A DNA stretch of 64,000 nt from Lysinibacillus sp. OF-1 (GTDB lineage Bacteria > Bacillota > Bacilli > Bacillales_A > Planococcaceae), in assembly GCF_028356935.1 (NCBI RefSeq), contig NZ_CP102798.1, forward strand, positions 310,001-374,000, in the 5' to 3' direction. The stretch's first letter is position 1; each line of letters begins with the position of its first letter. The translations under genes were made by a program, and so were the position numbers. Shown here in pieces: positions 9,176-17,563 of this stretch. Under the pieces are notes generated by a model. That model did no database searches. It was not told where the DNA came from and was given only the letters and a program-made list of their open reading frames with translations.

Positions 9176-9210
9176 AAAGGAGTTATCTCATTATTTGAGG
9201 TAACTCCTTT
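9176..9210. repeat. 35-bp palindrome, copy 2
   Basis: Exact second copy of the palindrome at 8635-8669. Here the stem is longer, because CACAATT (9169-9175) and AATTGTG (9211-9217) also pair. The right arm runs into the Crp/Fnr-type box of the next operon. Confidence 0.8.
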
Positions 9211-9213
9211 AAT

Positions 9214-9257
9214 TGTGATATGGGTCACATACATTGATAATGATTCTCATTTATAGT
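9214..9257 (+). promoter_or_regulatory. Crp/Fnr-type box plus Fur box at the methyltransferase-ABC operon promoter
   Basis: TGTGATATGGGTCACA (9214-9229) is a perfect TGTGA-N6-TCACA site. GATAATGATTCTCATTTAT (9236-9254) matches the 19-bp Fur consensus at 15 of 19 bases. A -10 TATAGT lies at 9252-9257 with no good -35. The Crp/Fnr box is centred about 42 bases before the expected start (near 9264), the usual class II activator position, while a repressor on the Fur box would block the polymerase. Confidence 0.75.
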
Positions 9258-9287
9258 GTAGCTATAGATGACAGAGGAGGAGAAAAA

Positions 9288-10070
9288 ATGAATTCGACAG
9301 AACAGCGTTTACCTACACATCTCTTTTTAGCGAAGTTAGGAAAGACAATTTTACGTCCAGGTGGAAAGGAGGCTACGAACCGAATATTAGAGGCTTGTCA
9401 GCTACATGAAGATAGCCATGTCCTAGAGGTGGCTACGAATACAGGAGCGACAGCAATACATATTGCTAAAGCATACAATGCTAAAGTAAGTGGAATTGAT
9501 ATTAATAAAGAGGCAGTTCAAAAAGCAAAAGAAATTATTATTCGTGAAAATGTACAGCATCTCGTTCAAATTCAACAAGGAAATGCTACACAATTACCAT
9601 TTGATGATGCAACCTTCGATGTGGTTATAAATGAAGCGATGCTCACAATGCTACCACAGGAATTAAAAGAACAGGCTTTAGCTGAATATAGGAGGGTTTT
9701 GAAGCCAGGCGGTATTTTAGCAACACATGATTTAGTTGTTAAAGCATCAAGTGAAGAAAGTGTTACTGATGAAATTGAGGCACTGCGTAATGTCATTGTT
9801 GTGAAGGCACAGCCACTATCAAAGCAGCATTGGCAAACTTTAGTTGAAAATACAGGATTCAAACCTGTAGATGTGCATACTGGAGAACTCCACTTAGTAT
9901 CTTTGGTAGGGCTTATACGAGATGAGGGCTTAGATGGTTTAATACGTATCATTGAAAATGCACGGAAAAATTCGGATGATGAGCAATATTTCCTTGAAAT
10001 AATTGAGCATTTTGATCATGCTCGCCATCATTTTGGTCACATTACCATCATTGCAAAAAAGCAAGGATAG
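9288..10070 (+). CDS. SAM-dependent methyltransferase 1 of a Fur/Crp-Fnr controlled cluster
   Basis: Class I Rossmann methyltransferase, 260 aa, soluble. Motif I is VLEVATNTGATAIHIA, then the acidic GIDINKEAV, and motif IV/post-I DVVINEAMLTM. The frame opens at 9234, but AGAGGAGGAG precedes the ATG at 9288, which also gives the same length as its paralogue at 12938-13720. The pair shares LGKT(I/V)LRPGG near the N-terminus, EAMLTM, LKPGGI and a DEG motif near the C-terminus, which go beyond general methyltransferase motifs. The substrate is unknown. First gene of the operon with the ABC importer and cupin. Confidence 0.85.
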   Translation: MNSTEQRLPTHLFLAKLGKTILRPGGKEATNRILEACQLHEDSHVLEVATNTGATAIHIAKAYNAKVSGIDINKEAVQKAKEIIIRENVQHLVQIQQGNATQLPFDDATFDVVINEAMLTMLPQELKEQALAEYRRVLKPGGILATHDLVVKASSEESVTDEIEALRNVIVVKAQPLSKQHWQTLVENTGFKPVDVHTGELHLVSLVGLIRDEGLDGLIRIIENARKNSDDEQYFLEIIEHFDHARHHFGHITIIAKKQG

Positions 10071-10073
10071 CCA

Positions 10074-10760
10074 ATGAAAACAGCAATTCAATTTGAACAC
10101 GTATCTAAATTTTTTGGAACGAAGCAAATTATTAAAGATTGTCATTTAAGTTTGCAAGAAGGCGAAGTGGTGGCTATTGTTGGACCTTCAGGATGTGGAA
10201 AAACTACCTTTTTACATCTTGCAACGAATGTACTACAGCCAACATCTGGTCATATTACATGCATCACAGATAAATTGGGTTATGTATTTCAAGAACCAAG
10301 GTTATTACCATGGTGTACATTATATGAAAATGTCACATTTAGCTGTAATGGTGTAGTAGATAGATCTCAAATTATGAATCTATTAGCTCGCGTTAAGCTT
10401 GACAATGAAATGGATGCGTTTCCTAAGCAATTATCTGGTGGCATGAAGCAGCGAGTTTCAATTGTTAGAGCATTTGCATGCAAGCCTAAGCTTATTATGA
10501 TGGATGAACCTTTTTCAGCATTAGATTATTGGATAAAAAAAGAACTTGTGCAGGACCTTATTGATTTAATAGAAAATGAGCAAGTAGGTATGTTTTATGT
10601 AACTCATGACTATGAAGAAGCTGCAACGGTAGCAGACCGCATTATTAATATTGCGTATGCAAATGAAGGAATCTACAAGGAAATAGTTTTAGATACACCA
10701 AGAAAACATCGTAACTTTGATTATATAAAAAATATTGAATATCAATTATTACAACTTTAA
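10074..10760 (+). CDS. ABC transporter ATP-binding protein (SsuB/TauB type)
   Basis: Cytoplasmic ATPase of a type I importer; 228 aa with all motifs: Walker A GPSGCGKTT (residues 37-45), signature LSGGMKQRVSIVRAF, Walker B LIMMDEPFSALD, and H-loop VTHDYEEA. The Q-loop FQEPRLLPW is typical of the nitrate/taurine/sulfonate class. It starts 3 bases after the methyltransferase stop, with AAGGA upstream. It pairs with the lipoprotein and permease that follow. Confidence 0.92.
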   Translation: MKTAIQFEHVSKFFGTKQIIKDCHLSLQEGEVVAIVGPSGCGKTTFLHLATNVLQPTSGHITCITDKLGYVFQEPRLLPWCTLYENVTFSCNGVVDRSQIMNLLARVKLDNEMDAFPKQLSGGMKQRVSIVRAFACKPKLIMMDEPFSALDYWIKKELVQDLIDLIENEQVGMFYVTHDYEEAATVADRIINIAYANEGIYKEIVLDTPRKHRNFDYIKNIEYQLLQL

Positions 10761-10779
10761 ATAAGGGAGAAAGTATGCT

Positions 10780-11832
10780 ATGAAAAAATGGCCTATAGTA
10801 AGTCTTTTAATAGTATGTCTTACAGTTGTCTTAACGGCTTGTGGCAATACAGAAAAAGCAAAGCAAGATCAAGAACCAGAGAAAAGTGTACAAGCTACTA
10901 CTGAACAACCAAGTGTATCAAAGGTTGAAAAAATGACTATTCAGGCACCGGCAGGTATTTCGATTGCTGCACCACTCTATAAAATGATTGATGATAAATC
11001 GTTACTAGAAGGTGCAGAGGATGTTGAGTTTCTAACTTGGAATACTCCTGACGAATTACGTGCACGTATCAGTGGAGGTCAGGTGCAAGTGTCTGCTGTG
11101 CCAACATATGTAGGTGCTAACCTTTACAATAAAGGTGTAGACATTCAATTGGTAAATACATTAATTTGGGGTATTTTATATTTTATTGGACCAGAGGGTG
11201 AAGCAATATCATGGGAGGATTTAAAAGGTAAAACGGTCCATGTACCATTTAAGGGAGATATGCCAGCATTAGTATTTCAGTATTTATTACAGAAAAACGG
11301 GCTAGATATAGAGAAAGATTTAACGGTGGAATATACAGCAACTCCTCAGGAGGTTGTCCAATTATTAGCGGCTGGCAAAGCACAATATGCTGTATTACCA
11401 GAGCATACTGCTTCCCTTGTTATTGCGAAGGCGAAAAAAGAGGGAATTGCCCTACAAAAATCAATGAGTCTACAAGAGGAATGGGCAGCAGCAACAGGAA
11501 AGGCACCGCGTATTCCTCAAGCTGGCCTTGTTGTGGATAAGGCATTAATTCAAGAGCACCCAGAAACTGTAGCATTGCTACAAGCAAAAATAGAGGAATC
11601 TATTCAATTTTTAAAAGATAATCCTGAAGCTGCTGGCGAGCTATTGGCATCATATCAAGAAGGGCTTGATCCAACCTTTATTGCAGGGTTATTACCTTAT
11701 TTAAATATCGAATTTGTCACGGCGCAAGAAGCCAAGGAAGAGCTTGAGTTTTTCTTTGAACAACTAGCTTCACTATCGCCAGATATTATTGGTGGGCAAT
11801 TACCGGATGATGATTTCTATTATGAACCGTAA
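10780..11832 (+). CDS. ABC transporter substrate-binding lipoprotein (NitT/TauT/SsuA-like)
   Basis: Signal peptide with lipobox VLTAC (Cys21 lipidated), then a spacer rich in Glu/Gln/Lys and a periplasmic-binding-protein type II fold: KMTIQAPAGISIAAP, an internal WEDLKGKTVHVPFKG typical of NMT1/SsuA-like proteins, and a QLLAAGKAQYAVLPEHTA segment. The ligand is unknown. GGGAG precedes the ATG. The gene overlaps the permease start by about 26 bases. Fur control suggests an iron-linked role, which is inference. Confidence 0.88.
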   Translation: MKKWPIVSLLIVCLTVVLTACGNTEKAKQDQEPEKSVQATTEQPSVSKVEKMTIQAPAGISIAAPLYKMIDDKSLLEGAEDVEFLTWNTPDELRARISGGQVQVSAVPTYVGANLYNKGVDIQLVNTLIWGILYFIGPEGEAISWEDLKGKTVHVPFKGDMPALVFQYLLQKNGLDIEKDLTVEYTATPQEVVQLLAAGKAQYAVLPEHTASLVIAKAKKEGIALQKSMSLQEEWAAATGKAPRIPQAGLVVDKALIQEHPETVALLQAKIEESIQFLKDNPEAAGELLASYQEGLDPTFIAGLLPYLNIEFVTAQEAKEELEFFFEQLASLSPDIIGGQLPDDDFYYEP

Positions 11833-12577
11833 AAAAAGCTTGATTATTCAAATGAGCACTTGCAGTGGCATCGTGCTCATTTGGACACTATTATCTTTAA
11901 ATTTCCCGAGCATTTTAATACCTTCTCCATATGAAACACTAACAGCACTATGGCACCTTATAGTAAGTGGTGAGTTGCTTCATCAACTTTATTTAACAAT
12001 GGTTCGTATGGTAGTAGGTTTATCAATCGGTATGTTTTTGGCAATTTTATCGGGTTTATTGGCGGGTAGATTTGCAGTTATTTATGAAATGTTCCGCCCA
12101 GTTATTGCATTTTTATTAGGTATCCCACCTATTATTTTAGTCGTAGTTGCAATGGTATGGTTTGGTACTAATTCAATCATACCAATATTTGTCGTAAGTA
12201 TTTTAGTGTTTCCAACATTTTATATTAATATTGCTAATGGTTATCGACAAATAGATATACAACTCTTACAAATGGCGACCGTCTATCAAAAATCAACATG
12301 GCAAAAGTTACGTTTCATCATATTACCAAGTCTGATGGTGCCATTTTTTACAGCCTGTTCGTTGGCGGCAGGAGGTGCAGTAAGAATGACCATTATGGCT
12401 GAACTATTAGGAACGAATAGTGGTATTGGAGCGGCTTTAACGATGGCACGCATCAATATTAATACGGATAAAGTATTCGCTTGGACGTTGATAAGTGTAC
12501 TAATAATTTTAGCAATCGATAGTTTTATTTTAAACCCATTAAAAGCAAAAATGATGACATGGAATAGGGAGGAATGA
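11807..12577 (+). CDS. ABC transporter permease (SsuC/TauC type)
   Basis: Membrane subunit of the importer, with about six hydrophobic helices and an EAA-like loop (QIDIQLLQMATVYQKSTWQK). The frame opens at TTG 11789; ATGs at 11807, 11810 and 11822 are all possible. I chose 11807 because GGTGGG lies about 10 bases before it; all overlap the preceding gene. It ends in an ATGA overlap with the cupin frame. Confidence 0.88.
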   Translation: MMISIMNRKKSLIIQMSTCSGIVLIWTLLSLNFPSILIPSPYETLTALWHLIVSGELLHQLYLTMVRMVVGLSIGMFLAILSGLLAGRFAVIYEMFRPVIAFLLGIPPIILVVVAMVWFGTNSIIPIFVVSILVFPTFYINIANGYRQIDIQLLQMATVYQKSTWQKLRFIILPSLMVPFFTACSLAAGGAVRMTIMAELLGTNSGIGAALTMARININTDKVFAWTLISVLIILAIDSFILNPLKAKMMTWNREE

Positions 12578-12579
12578 CA

Positions 12580-12876
12580 ATGACAATTATACAAGTTCAA
12601 GCAATGCTAAAAGAGAAGAAAAAGCATATTGGTAAATTGGGTAGTATTGAGGGTGCAGATGTCTTAAACATTCAATTGCGAGCAGGTGAAAAAATTCCTG
12701 AGCATCATACAGACAATGAAGTTTTAATTATTGTTCAATTTGGGGAAGTTCGCTTTATTATTGAAGGGATGGAAGAAATTTTAACACAGGATACCATCTT
12801 AGCCTTAAACCCATCTGAGAAGCACAGCTTAGAAGCTATTACAGATGTTCGCTTGATTGTGATTAAATTGAAATAA
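12580..12876 (+). CDS. Small cupin-domain protein
   Basis: Single beta-barrel cupin of 98 aa. Metal-binding candidates are the pair of His in PEHHTDNEVL with the following Glu, and the His in NPSEKHSL. ATGs at 12574 and 12580 are both possible; AGGGAGGA is too close to the first and 7 bases from the second. Last gene of the Fur/Crp-Fnr operon. It could be an enzyme or sensor for the transported compound; nothing in the sequence tells which. Confidence 0.8.
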   Translation: MTIIQVQAMLKEKKKHIGKLGSIEGADVLNIQLRAGEKIPEHHTDNEVLIIVQFGEVRFIIEGMEEILTQDTILALNPSEKHSLEAITDVRLIVIKLK

Positions 12877-12903
12877 AAAAGCTCCTAGCGTATGGAGCTT
12901 TTT
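12876..12903. terminator. Terminator between the cupin gene and methyltransferase 2
   Basis: AAAAAGCTCC and GGAGCTTTTT form a stem around a 7-nt loop, with A and T tracts on either side, so it can stop both convergent transcripts. Confidence 0.85.
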
Positions 12904-12937
12904 CTATGCTTCATTTTTAGCTGAACTTTAAGTGATG

Positions 12938-13720
12938 TTATTGAGCCAGACGCGCAATGATAGAGATGCCTTGTAGGTTTTGATTATGCTTCATAAACGT
13001 TTTACGCATAAAAAGTACGCGCTTACGAGCTTTCGAATTTATTATTACATTTTTGATGATTTTTAGAACGCCGAATAAGCCTTCATCTTCAATTAAGCGT
13101 TTCGGGTAAAGGAGATGCATAGGTGCCGTTTCTACATGTTCTATAGTAAAACCATGTTGCTTTAAAGCATCTTCCCATTCCTCTACTGTTAATGGTAGAG
13201 CATTGACCTTTATAGCTTGGACTAAATCTTTACGAATCTCTTCACGTTGAGTGCTAGTAATAGTAGATGGTGTTAAGCACATCTCATGTATGGCATAGAT
13301 ACCACCAGGCTTTAATAGTCTTTTTGCCTCTCTAATAATGGCATTTTTCTGTTTAGTTGATTGCATGGTCAACATGGCTTCACCGTAGACAACAGTAGCC
13401 CATGCATCTGGTAAACCAGTGTGCTCTGCACTACCAATGATACAGCGTTGATTATCCCCATTTAAATATTCTCTTACCTTTTTTGCAGCTTCCTCATCAC
13501 GTTCAACGGCTATGTAGGTTGGATTTTTTGCTAATGTCATTTTTGCAGTAGTGCCAAGTCCAGGTGCAAATTCTACTACATAGTCCTGTTCTTTAATGGC
13601 TAAATGTTGAAGCATTTGACATGTCATTTGAATGCCACCAGGGCGAAGTACCGTTTTTCCTAAGCTCGCTAAGAGCCAATGACCAGGCATTTTTTCGTAG
13701 TTTAAGGTTTGTTTAGTCAT
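12938..13720 (-). CDS. SAM-dependent methyltransferase 2, paralogue of 9288-10070
   Basis: 260 aa, soluble class I methyltransferase: motif I VVEFAPGLGTTAKM, acidic AVERDEEA, and VVYGEAMLTM. Shared with its paralogue: LGKTVLRPGG near residue 20, EAMLTM, RLLKPGGIYAIHE, and RLIEDEGLFG. The start has AAAAGGAGG upstream. The pair is convergent, enclosing the importer genes. Its promoter has the same Crp/Fnr plus Fur layout, so both enzymes should be made together under iron shortage and whatever signal the Crp/Fnr protein senses. Confidence 0.85.
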   Translation of the reverse strand: MTKQTLNYEKMPGHWLLASLGKTVLRPGGIQMTCQMLQHLAIKEQDYVVEFAPGLGTTAKMTLAKNPTYIAVERDEEAAKKVREYLNGDNQRCIIGSAEHTGLPDAWATVVYGEAMLTMQSTKQKNAIIREAKRLLKPGGIYAIHEMCLTPSTITSTQREEIRKDLVQAIKVNALPLTVEEWEDALKQHGFTIEHVETAPMHLLYPKRLIEDEGLFGVLKIIKNVIINSKARKRVLFMRKTFMKHNQNLQGISIIARLAQ

Positions 13721-13740
13721 TTATGTATCCTCCTTTTATT

Positions 13741-13806
13741 GAAAATGATTATTATTCTCACTATTATAAAGGTAATATAACATTAATTACTGTGATATAT
13801 GTCAAA
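13741..13806 (-). promoter_or_regulatory. Fur box and Crp/Fnr-type box between methyltransferase 2 and the crp/fnr gene
   Basis: GAAAATGATTATTATTCTC (13741-13759) matches the Fur consensus at 16 of 19 bases. TGTGATATATGTCAAA (13791-13806) is a TGTGA-N6-TCA site. Read leftward, TATAAT (13763-13768) has no recognisable -35, and the Crp/Fnr box centre is about 42 bases from the expected start near 13756. The same box lies just upstream of the divergent regulator gene and could serve autoregulation. Confidence 0.72.
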
Positions 13807-13821
13807 TTTGGAGGTAGATAA

Positions 13822-14490
13822 ATGAACTGTCAAAAACAATACTGTTTTTCAAAGGTACCAATATTTCAACATCTAAAAGCACATGAAATGGAAGAAATCT
13901 CACACATTATTACACATCATCATTTTGATAAGGGAGACATTATTTTACTCGCAGGTGACCGGAAGAAAAAATTATTTATCGTAAGGTATGGCCGTGCAAA
14001 AGTATCTCATATTTCTACAGACGGTCGGGAGTACGTTATGAGAGTTTTGGAAGCAGGAGAATTTTTTGGGGATGTTACATTGTTTAATAATGAGCCGCAA
14101 AAATCGACAGTAGAGGCACTAGAAAAAACTGAAATTTGCTCACTTGATGGTGAGGAACTGATGAAGATCTTAGCAGGTACGCCTGTTACGCTGTTTCATA
14201 TGCTTGCCCAGCTTTCCTCACGATTAGAGGAGACAGAAAATCAATTGAGTGAAGCTGTTTCTAAAGAGGTAAGTGAAAGACTGGCTGCCTTTGTTTTAAA
14301 ATCTGCTGCTACAGCAGGAAGCGATACATTTTTATTGACACTTACAAAAAAAGATTTAGCCTCTTTATTGAATACTACAAGAGAGACATTAAGCCGTCGT
14401 TTATCTGCATTTCAAAAGGAAGGTTATATAGAGATGACAGGAAAAAGAATTATCATAAAAAATTATGATGCTTTGGAAAATTTATTATAG
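13822..14490 (+). CDS. Crp/Fnr-family transcriptional regulator
   Basis: 222 aa: cyclic-nucleotide-binding-like beta-roll (about residues 12-125), dimer helix (MLAQLSSRLEETENQL), and a C-terminal winged helix with KKDLASLLNTTRETLSRRLS recognition region. Its E-R-type recognition helix (TRETLSRR) fits TGTGA-type sites. Two N-terminal cysteines (Cys3, Cys8) and one near residue 107 are seen, fewer or differently spaced than in an E. coli Fnr cluster site, so the signal (redox, NO, heme or other) is open. GGAGG precedes the ATG. Likely regulator of the three TGTGA boxes in this region. Confidence 0.85.
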   Translation: MNCQKQYCFSKVPIFQHLKAHEMEEISHIITHHHFDKGDIILLAGDRKKKLFIVRYGRAKVSHISTDGREYVMRVLEAGEFFGDVTLFNNEPQKSTVEALEKTEICSLDGEELMKILAGTPVTLFHMLAQLSSRLEETENQLSEAVSKEVSERLAAFVLKSAATAGSDTFLLTLTKKDLASLLNTTRETLSRRLSAFQKEGYIEMTGKRIIIKNYDALENLL

Positions 14491-14543
14491 TAAGACAGTT
14501 AATAGTTGATAAAATCAATGAGTTTTGAAAATATTGTCGAAAT

Positions 14544-14586
14544 TGTGATATAGCTCATTGAAATAATGTACAAACAGTCTTATAAT
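14544..14586 (+). promoter_or_regulatory. Promoter of a short transcript with Crp/Fnr-type box
   Basis: TTGAAA (14558-14563), 17-base spacer, TATAAT (14581-14586): a near-consensus sigma-A promoter. TGTGATATAGCTCATT (14544-14559) is a TGTGA-N6-TCA box centred 41.5 bases before the expected start near 14593. Confidence 0.65.
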
Positions 14587-14626
14587 GAAGGTTGTAATGT
14601 CACCAAGACAAGATAAGGATGGTATT

Positions 14627-14728
14627 ATGATGCGCTTTTTGCGATTTAAAGTAAACATTGTAATAACAAGTCATACGAATCGCTATCCAGCCCTTGTGAC
14701 TGGTGATTGTGTAAGATATACGCTGTAA
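14627..14728 (+). CDS. Possible 33-aa microprotein in the short transcript
   Basis: The frame begins MMRFLRFKVNIVITSH and ends GDCVRYTL; AAGGATGG lies 5-10 bases upstream. Basic N-terminus, single Cys, no recognised family. The stop is 1 base before the terminator stem, which favours a real short gene over chance, but the evidence is thin. Confidence 0.35.
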   Translation: MMRFLRFKVNIVITSHTNRYPALVTGDCVRYTL

Positions 14729-14729
14729 C

Positions 14730-14761
14730 GACTGTTAAGTTTTACCTTAATGGTCTTTTTT
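14730..14761 (+). terminator. Terminator of the short transcript
   Basis: GACTGTTAAG and CTTAATGGTC pair over 10 bp (two wobble pairs) around a 6-nt loop, followed by T6. Confidence 0.75.
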
Positions 14762-14811
14762 ACATGTAAGCAATAAAAAATAGTACTAGTGATGGCAAAG
14801 GAGAGTTCAAA

Positions 14812-15240
14812 ATGTCAGAAACGAATAACCAAACACAGGCTGAACAAGTAACTGTGAGTAAAGAGCAATTAGATGTACTAGATCAATTATTAAAGCCTGA
14901 AGTTCAAGAATCACTTACAACTTTAGTTGAGCAATTACCAAAGTTAACTGAAATGATGACATTATTAACGAAATCATACGAGTTTGCTCAAGCTGTTGCA
15001 ACAGACGAAGTGCTTAAAAATGATACTGTTGGAGCAGTAACAGAAATGGCTGGTCCTGTAGTAGGCTCTGCGAAAAACCTTGCAGCAACTGCAATTGAAG
15101 CGAAAGACCGTGCATCTGAAAGCCAAGAAGTAATTGGTTTATTCGGTCTTGTGAAAATGTTAAAAGACCCTCAAGTTCAAAATGTTTTCCGTTTTGTTAA
15201 TGCTTTCTTACAAGTAAGCTCAGAACGCAAAGCTAAATAA
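14812..15240 (+). CDS. yjlC: DUF1641 protein, YjlC-like
   Basis: 142 aa, helical, with the LKPEVQESLTTLVEQLPKL and GLVKMLKDPQVQNVFRFV motifs of DUF1641. In Bacillus subtilis yjlC sits directly before the NADH dehydrogenase gene, exactly as here (46-base gap). Its function is unknown; an accessory role for respiratory oxidoreductases is suspected. GGAGAG precedes the ATG. I saw no clear Rex box upstream, although the B. subtilis operon is Rex-controlled. Confidence 0.85.
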   Translation: MSETNNQTQAEQVTVSKEQLDVLDQLLKPEVQESLTTLVEQLPKLTEMMTLLTKSYEFAQAVATDEVLKNDTVGAVTEMAGPVVGSAKNLAATAIEAKDRASESQEVIGLFGLVKMLKDPQVQNVFRFVNAFLQVSSERKAK

Positions 15241-15285
15241 GACTCAAGGTAAATTCAATTCGTAAGGACGGAGGATTAATTAATC

Positions 15286-16470
15286 ATGTCAAAAGAAATC
15301 GTCATCTTAGGTGCAGGTTACGCTGGCGTTTTAACTGCATTAACAGCACGTAAGTATCTATCAGCTGATGAAGCTAAAATTACTGTAGTAAACCAATTCC
15401 CAACACACCAAATTATCACTGAGCTTCACCGTTTAGCAGGTGGTACAATTGCAGAAGGTGCTGTTGCATTACCACTTAAAAAAATCTTTAAAGGTTTAGA
15501 TATCGACTTACACATTGCAAAAGTATCAAAATTCAATGTAGATAATAAAAAAGTTGATTTAGATAATGGCTATACATTAACTTACGATACGCTTGTAGTA
15601 TCTTTAGGTAGCCAAACTGGATTCTTCGGTATCCCAGGATTAGAAGAAAACTCTATGGTCCTTAAATCAGTAAATGATGCTAACAAAATTAACAAGCATA
15701 TCGAAGACCGCATTAAAGCATACGCACAATCTAAAGATGAAGCAGATGCAACAATCGTTATTGGCGGTGGCGGTTTAACAGGCGTTGAGCTTGTTGGTGA
15801 AATTGTGGACAACTTCCCGAAAATCGCTGCAAAACACGGTGTTAACTTTGCTGACCTTAAAATTAAACTTGTTGAAGCTGGTCCAAAAATCTTACCAGTA
15901 CTTCCAGATACACTGATCCAACGCGCTACAGAAAGCTTAACAAAACGCGGTGTAGAATTTATTACAGGTACGCCTGTAACGGGTGTTGACGGCAATGTTA
16001 TTTCATTAAAAGATCGTGAACCAATCGTTGCAAACACACTTGTATGGACAGGTGGGGTAGCTCCACTACCAATCGTAGGTGAATCAGGTTTAGCAGCTGA
16101 TCGTGGTAAAGCAACAATTAATGAATTCTTACAATCTACTTCTCACGAAGATGTATTTGTTATTGGTGATGCATCAGTAGCTCTACCTGCTGATGGAGGT
16201 CGTCCATTATACGCTCCAACTGCACAAGTTGCATGGCAAATGGGTGAATGCGCTGGTTATAATGTATTTGCACAATACAGAAACCAAGAGATGAAATCAT
16301 TCTCAGCAGTAAACTCAGGTACACTTGCAAGCTTAGGTCGTAAAGATGCTGTCGCTACAATTGGCGCAAGCAACACAGAGCTTAAAGGTCTTCCTGCAAC
16401 ATTAATGAAAGAAGCTTCAAATATTCGTTATTTAACACATATTAAAGCTTTATTCGGTTTAGCTTATTAA
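15286..16470 (+). CDS. ndh: Type II NADH dehydrogenase (single-subunit, FAD)
   Basis: Passes electrons from NADH to menaquinone at the inner face of the membrane without pumping protons. N-terminal FAD motif VILGAGYAGV, central NADH-binding motif VIGGGGLTGVELVGEI, and the C-terminal FAD-contact DVFVIGDAS with PTAQVAWQMG, the quinone-site signature of the NDH-2 family. 394 aa is normal, and the end carries the amphipathic membrane-association region. Operon with yjlC. Confidence 0.93.
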   Translation: MSKEIVILGAGYAGVLTALTARKYLSADEAKITVVNQFPTHQIITELHRLAGGTIAEGAVALPLKKIFKGLDIDLHIAKVSKFNVDNKKVDLDNGYTLTYDTLVVSLGSQTGFFGIPGLEENSMVLKSVNDANKINKHIEDRIKAYAQSKDEADATIVIGGGGLTGVELVGEIVDNFPKIAAKHGVNFADLKIKLVEAGPKILPVLPDTLIQRATESLTKRGVEFITGTPVTGVDGNVISLKDREPIVANTLVWTGGVAPLPIVGESGLAADRGKATINEFLQSTSHEDVFVIGDASVALPADGGRPLYAPTAQVAWQMGECAGYNVFAQYRNQEMKSFSAVNSGTLASLGRKDAVATIGASNTELKGLPATLMKEASNIRYLTHIKALFGLAY

Positions 16471-16477
16471 TAAATAA

Positions 16478-16527
16478 AACACTCACTTTTATCGGGATTA
16501 CGCTGATAGGAGTGAGTGTTTTTTTCT
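16478..16527 (+). terminator. Terminator after ndh
   Basis: AACACTCACT and AGTGAGTGTT pair, followed by T7; the stem encloses a further small hairpin. Confidence 0.85.
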
Positions 16528-16603
16528 AAAAATGTATATTAATCACTTTAAATCCAGTAAACTAAATACATATTCAATAATCTACTTTCTGGGGTGATAG
16601 GCT

Positions 16604-17557
16604 ATGTTAACAATGTTTCAATCAAAAAAAGAAGATATAGAGCAATTTAAGGCTAAAATTGATGAACTGAATGCAAAGCTAGATAAGAAGGATCATGAAT
16701 TTCAGATTTTCCTCAATGAACTACATAAAGAACTAATTTCAACGATTGGACAACATGATATAGTCAATAACCAGCATATCATTTTAGGAGAGATGGTTAC
16801 TGAAATATTAAAAGAATTTAATAGAGTAGAAGATAGTACAATACAATCAAATACCATATCTGGACATGCACTTGAAAAAGGTAGTTCTTTAATTGTCTCA
16901 TCAGATAAAATGGTTTCTTTATCGATTGATAGCAAACAAGCGGTTAAGGAAGTACAGCATGTTATTGATGAGCTAGGTGAACAATCAAGAAAAACAACAA
17001 ATAGCATGAATCATTTAAGTGAACGATCAAAGCAAATAACGGATATTGTCAAAGTGATTAGTGAGATTTCCAACCAAACTAATTTACTTGCTTTGAATGC
17101 CTCAATTGAAGCAGCACGAGCTGGCGAACATGGCAAAGGGTTTTCAGTTGTTGCAGAAGAAGTACGTAAATTAGCAGAAAATACAAAGTCAAGCACAGAA
17201 GATATTGTAAACCTTACGAAAAAAATAGAGGAACAAATCTCTGAAGCCTATGAAGATAATAAAAATAATATGCAGCTAGTAACAGAGGGCCTACAAAAAA
17301 GTACAGATACTTCTGAGCAAATCAATGCTTTACTCCAAATCATTATGAATGTGCAGGGTGAAGTGAAGGAATTGCTACAATATATTGATAGTCAAAAAAT
17401 ATCGACTGAGGATGTTATGAGTAAATTCCAAACAACAACAGCGCTATTTGATGAAACGAATAAAGTTTTAACAGAACATATTGATGAATCGGAAATAGTA
17501 ACCAAAAAATTACTAGAAGCTGTAGATAAAGTGAAATGCTTCCCGAATAAAATGTAG
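16604..17557 (+). CDS. Soluble methyl-accepting chemotaxis-type protein
   Basis: 317 aa without a membrane helix or recognisable sensor domain. It starts with a coiled coil (residues 8-40) and continues into a full MCP signalling domain whose hairpin tip is [20 protein letters not shown], followed by [18 protein letters not shown]. It should couple to CheW/CheA in the cytoplasm; what it senses is unknown. GGGGTGAT stands before the ATG. It is a single-gene unit with its own terminator. Confidence 0.88.
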   Translation: MLTMFQSKKEDIEQFKAKIDELNAKLDKKDHEFQIFLNELHKELISTIGQHDIVNNQHIILGEMVTEILKEFNRVEDSTIQSNTISGHALEKGSSLIVSSDKMVSLSIDSKQAVKEVQHVIDELGEQSRKTTNSMNHLSERSKQITDIVKVISEISNQTNLLALNASIEAARAGEHGKGFSVVAEEVRKLAENTKSSTEDIVNLTKKIEEQISEAYEDNKNNMQLVTEGLQKSTDTSEQINALLQIIMNVQGEVKELLQYIDSQKISTEDVMSKFQTTTALFDETNKVLTEHIDESEIVTKKLLEAVDKVKCFPNKM

Positions 17558-17563
17558 ATACAT

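Larger units (their letters stand above)
14593..14761 (+). ncRNA. Short independent transcript of about 170 nt (small RNA or microprotein mRNA)
   Basis: Promoter at 14558-14586 and terminator at 14730-14761 bound a transcript too short for a normal gene. It contains a 33-codon frame (see next entry). Whether the RNA or the peptide is the product cannot be told. The Crp/Fnr box suggests it belongs to the regulon of the adjacent regulator. Confidence 0.45.

Noticed and set aside
14640..14760. A Rex box before yjlC-ndh
   Set aside because: I looked for TTGTGAA-N4-TTCACAA and found only scattered TTGTGA-like half-sites, not a paired site.
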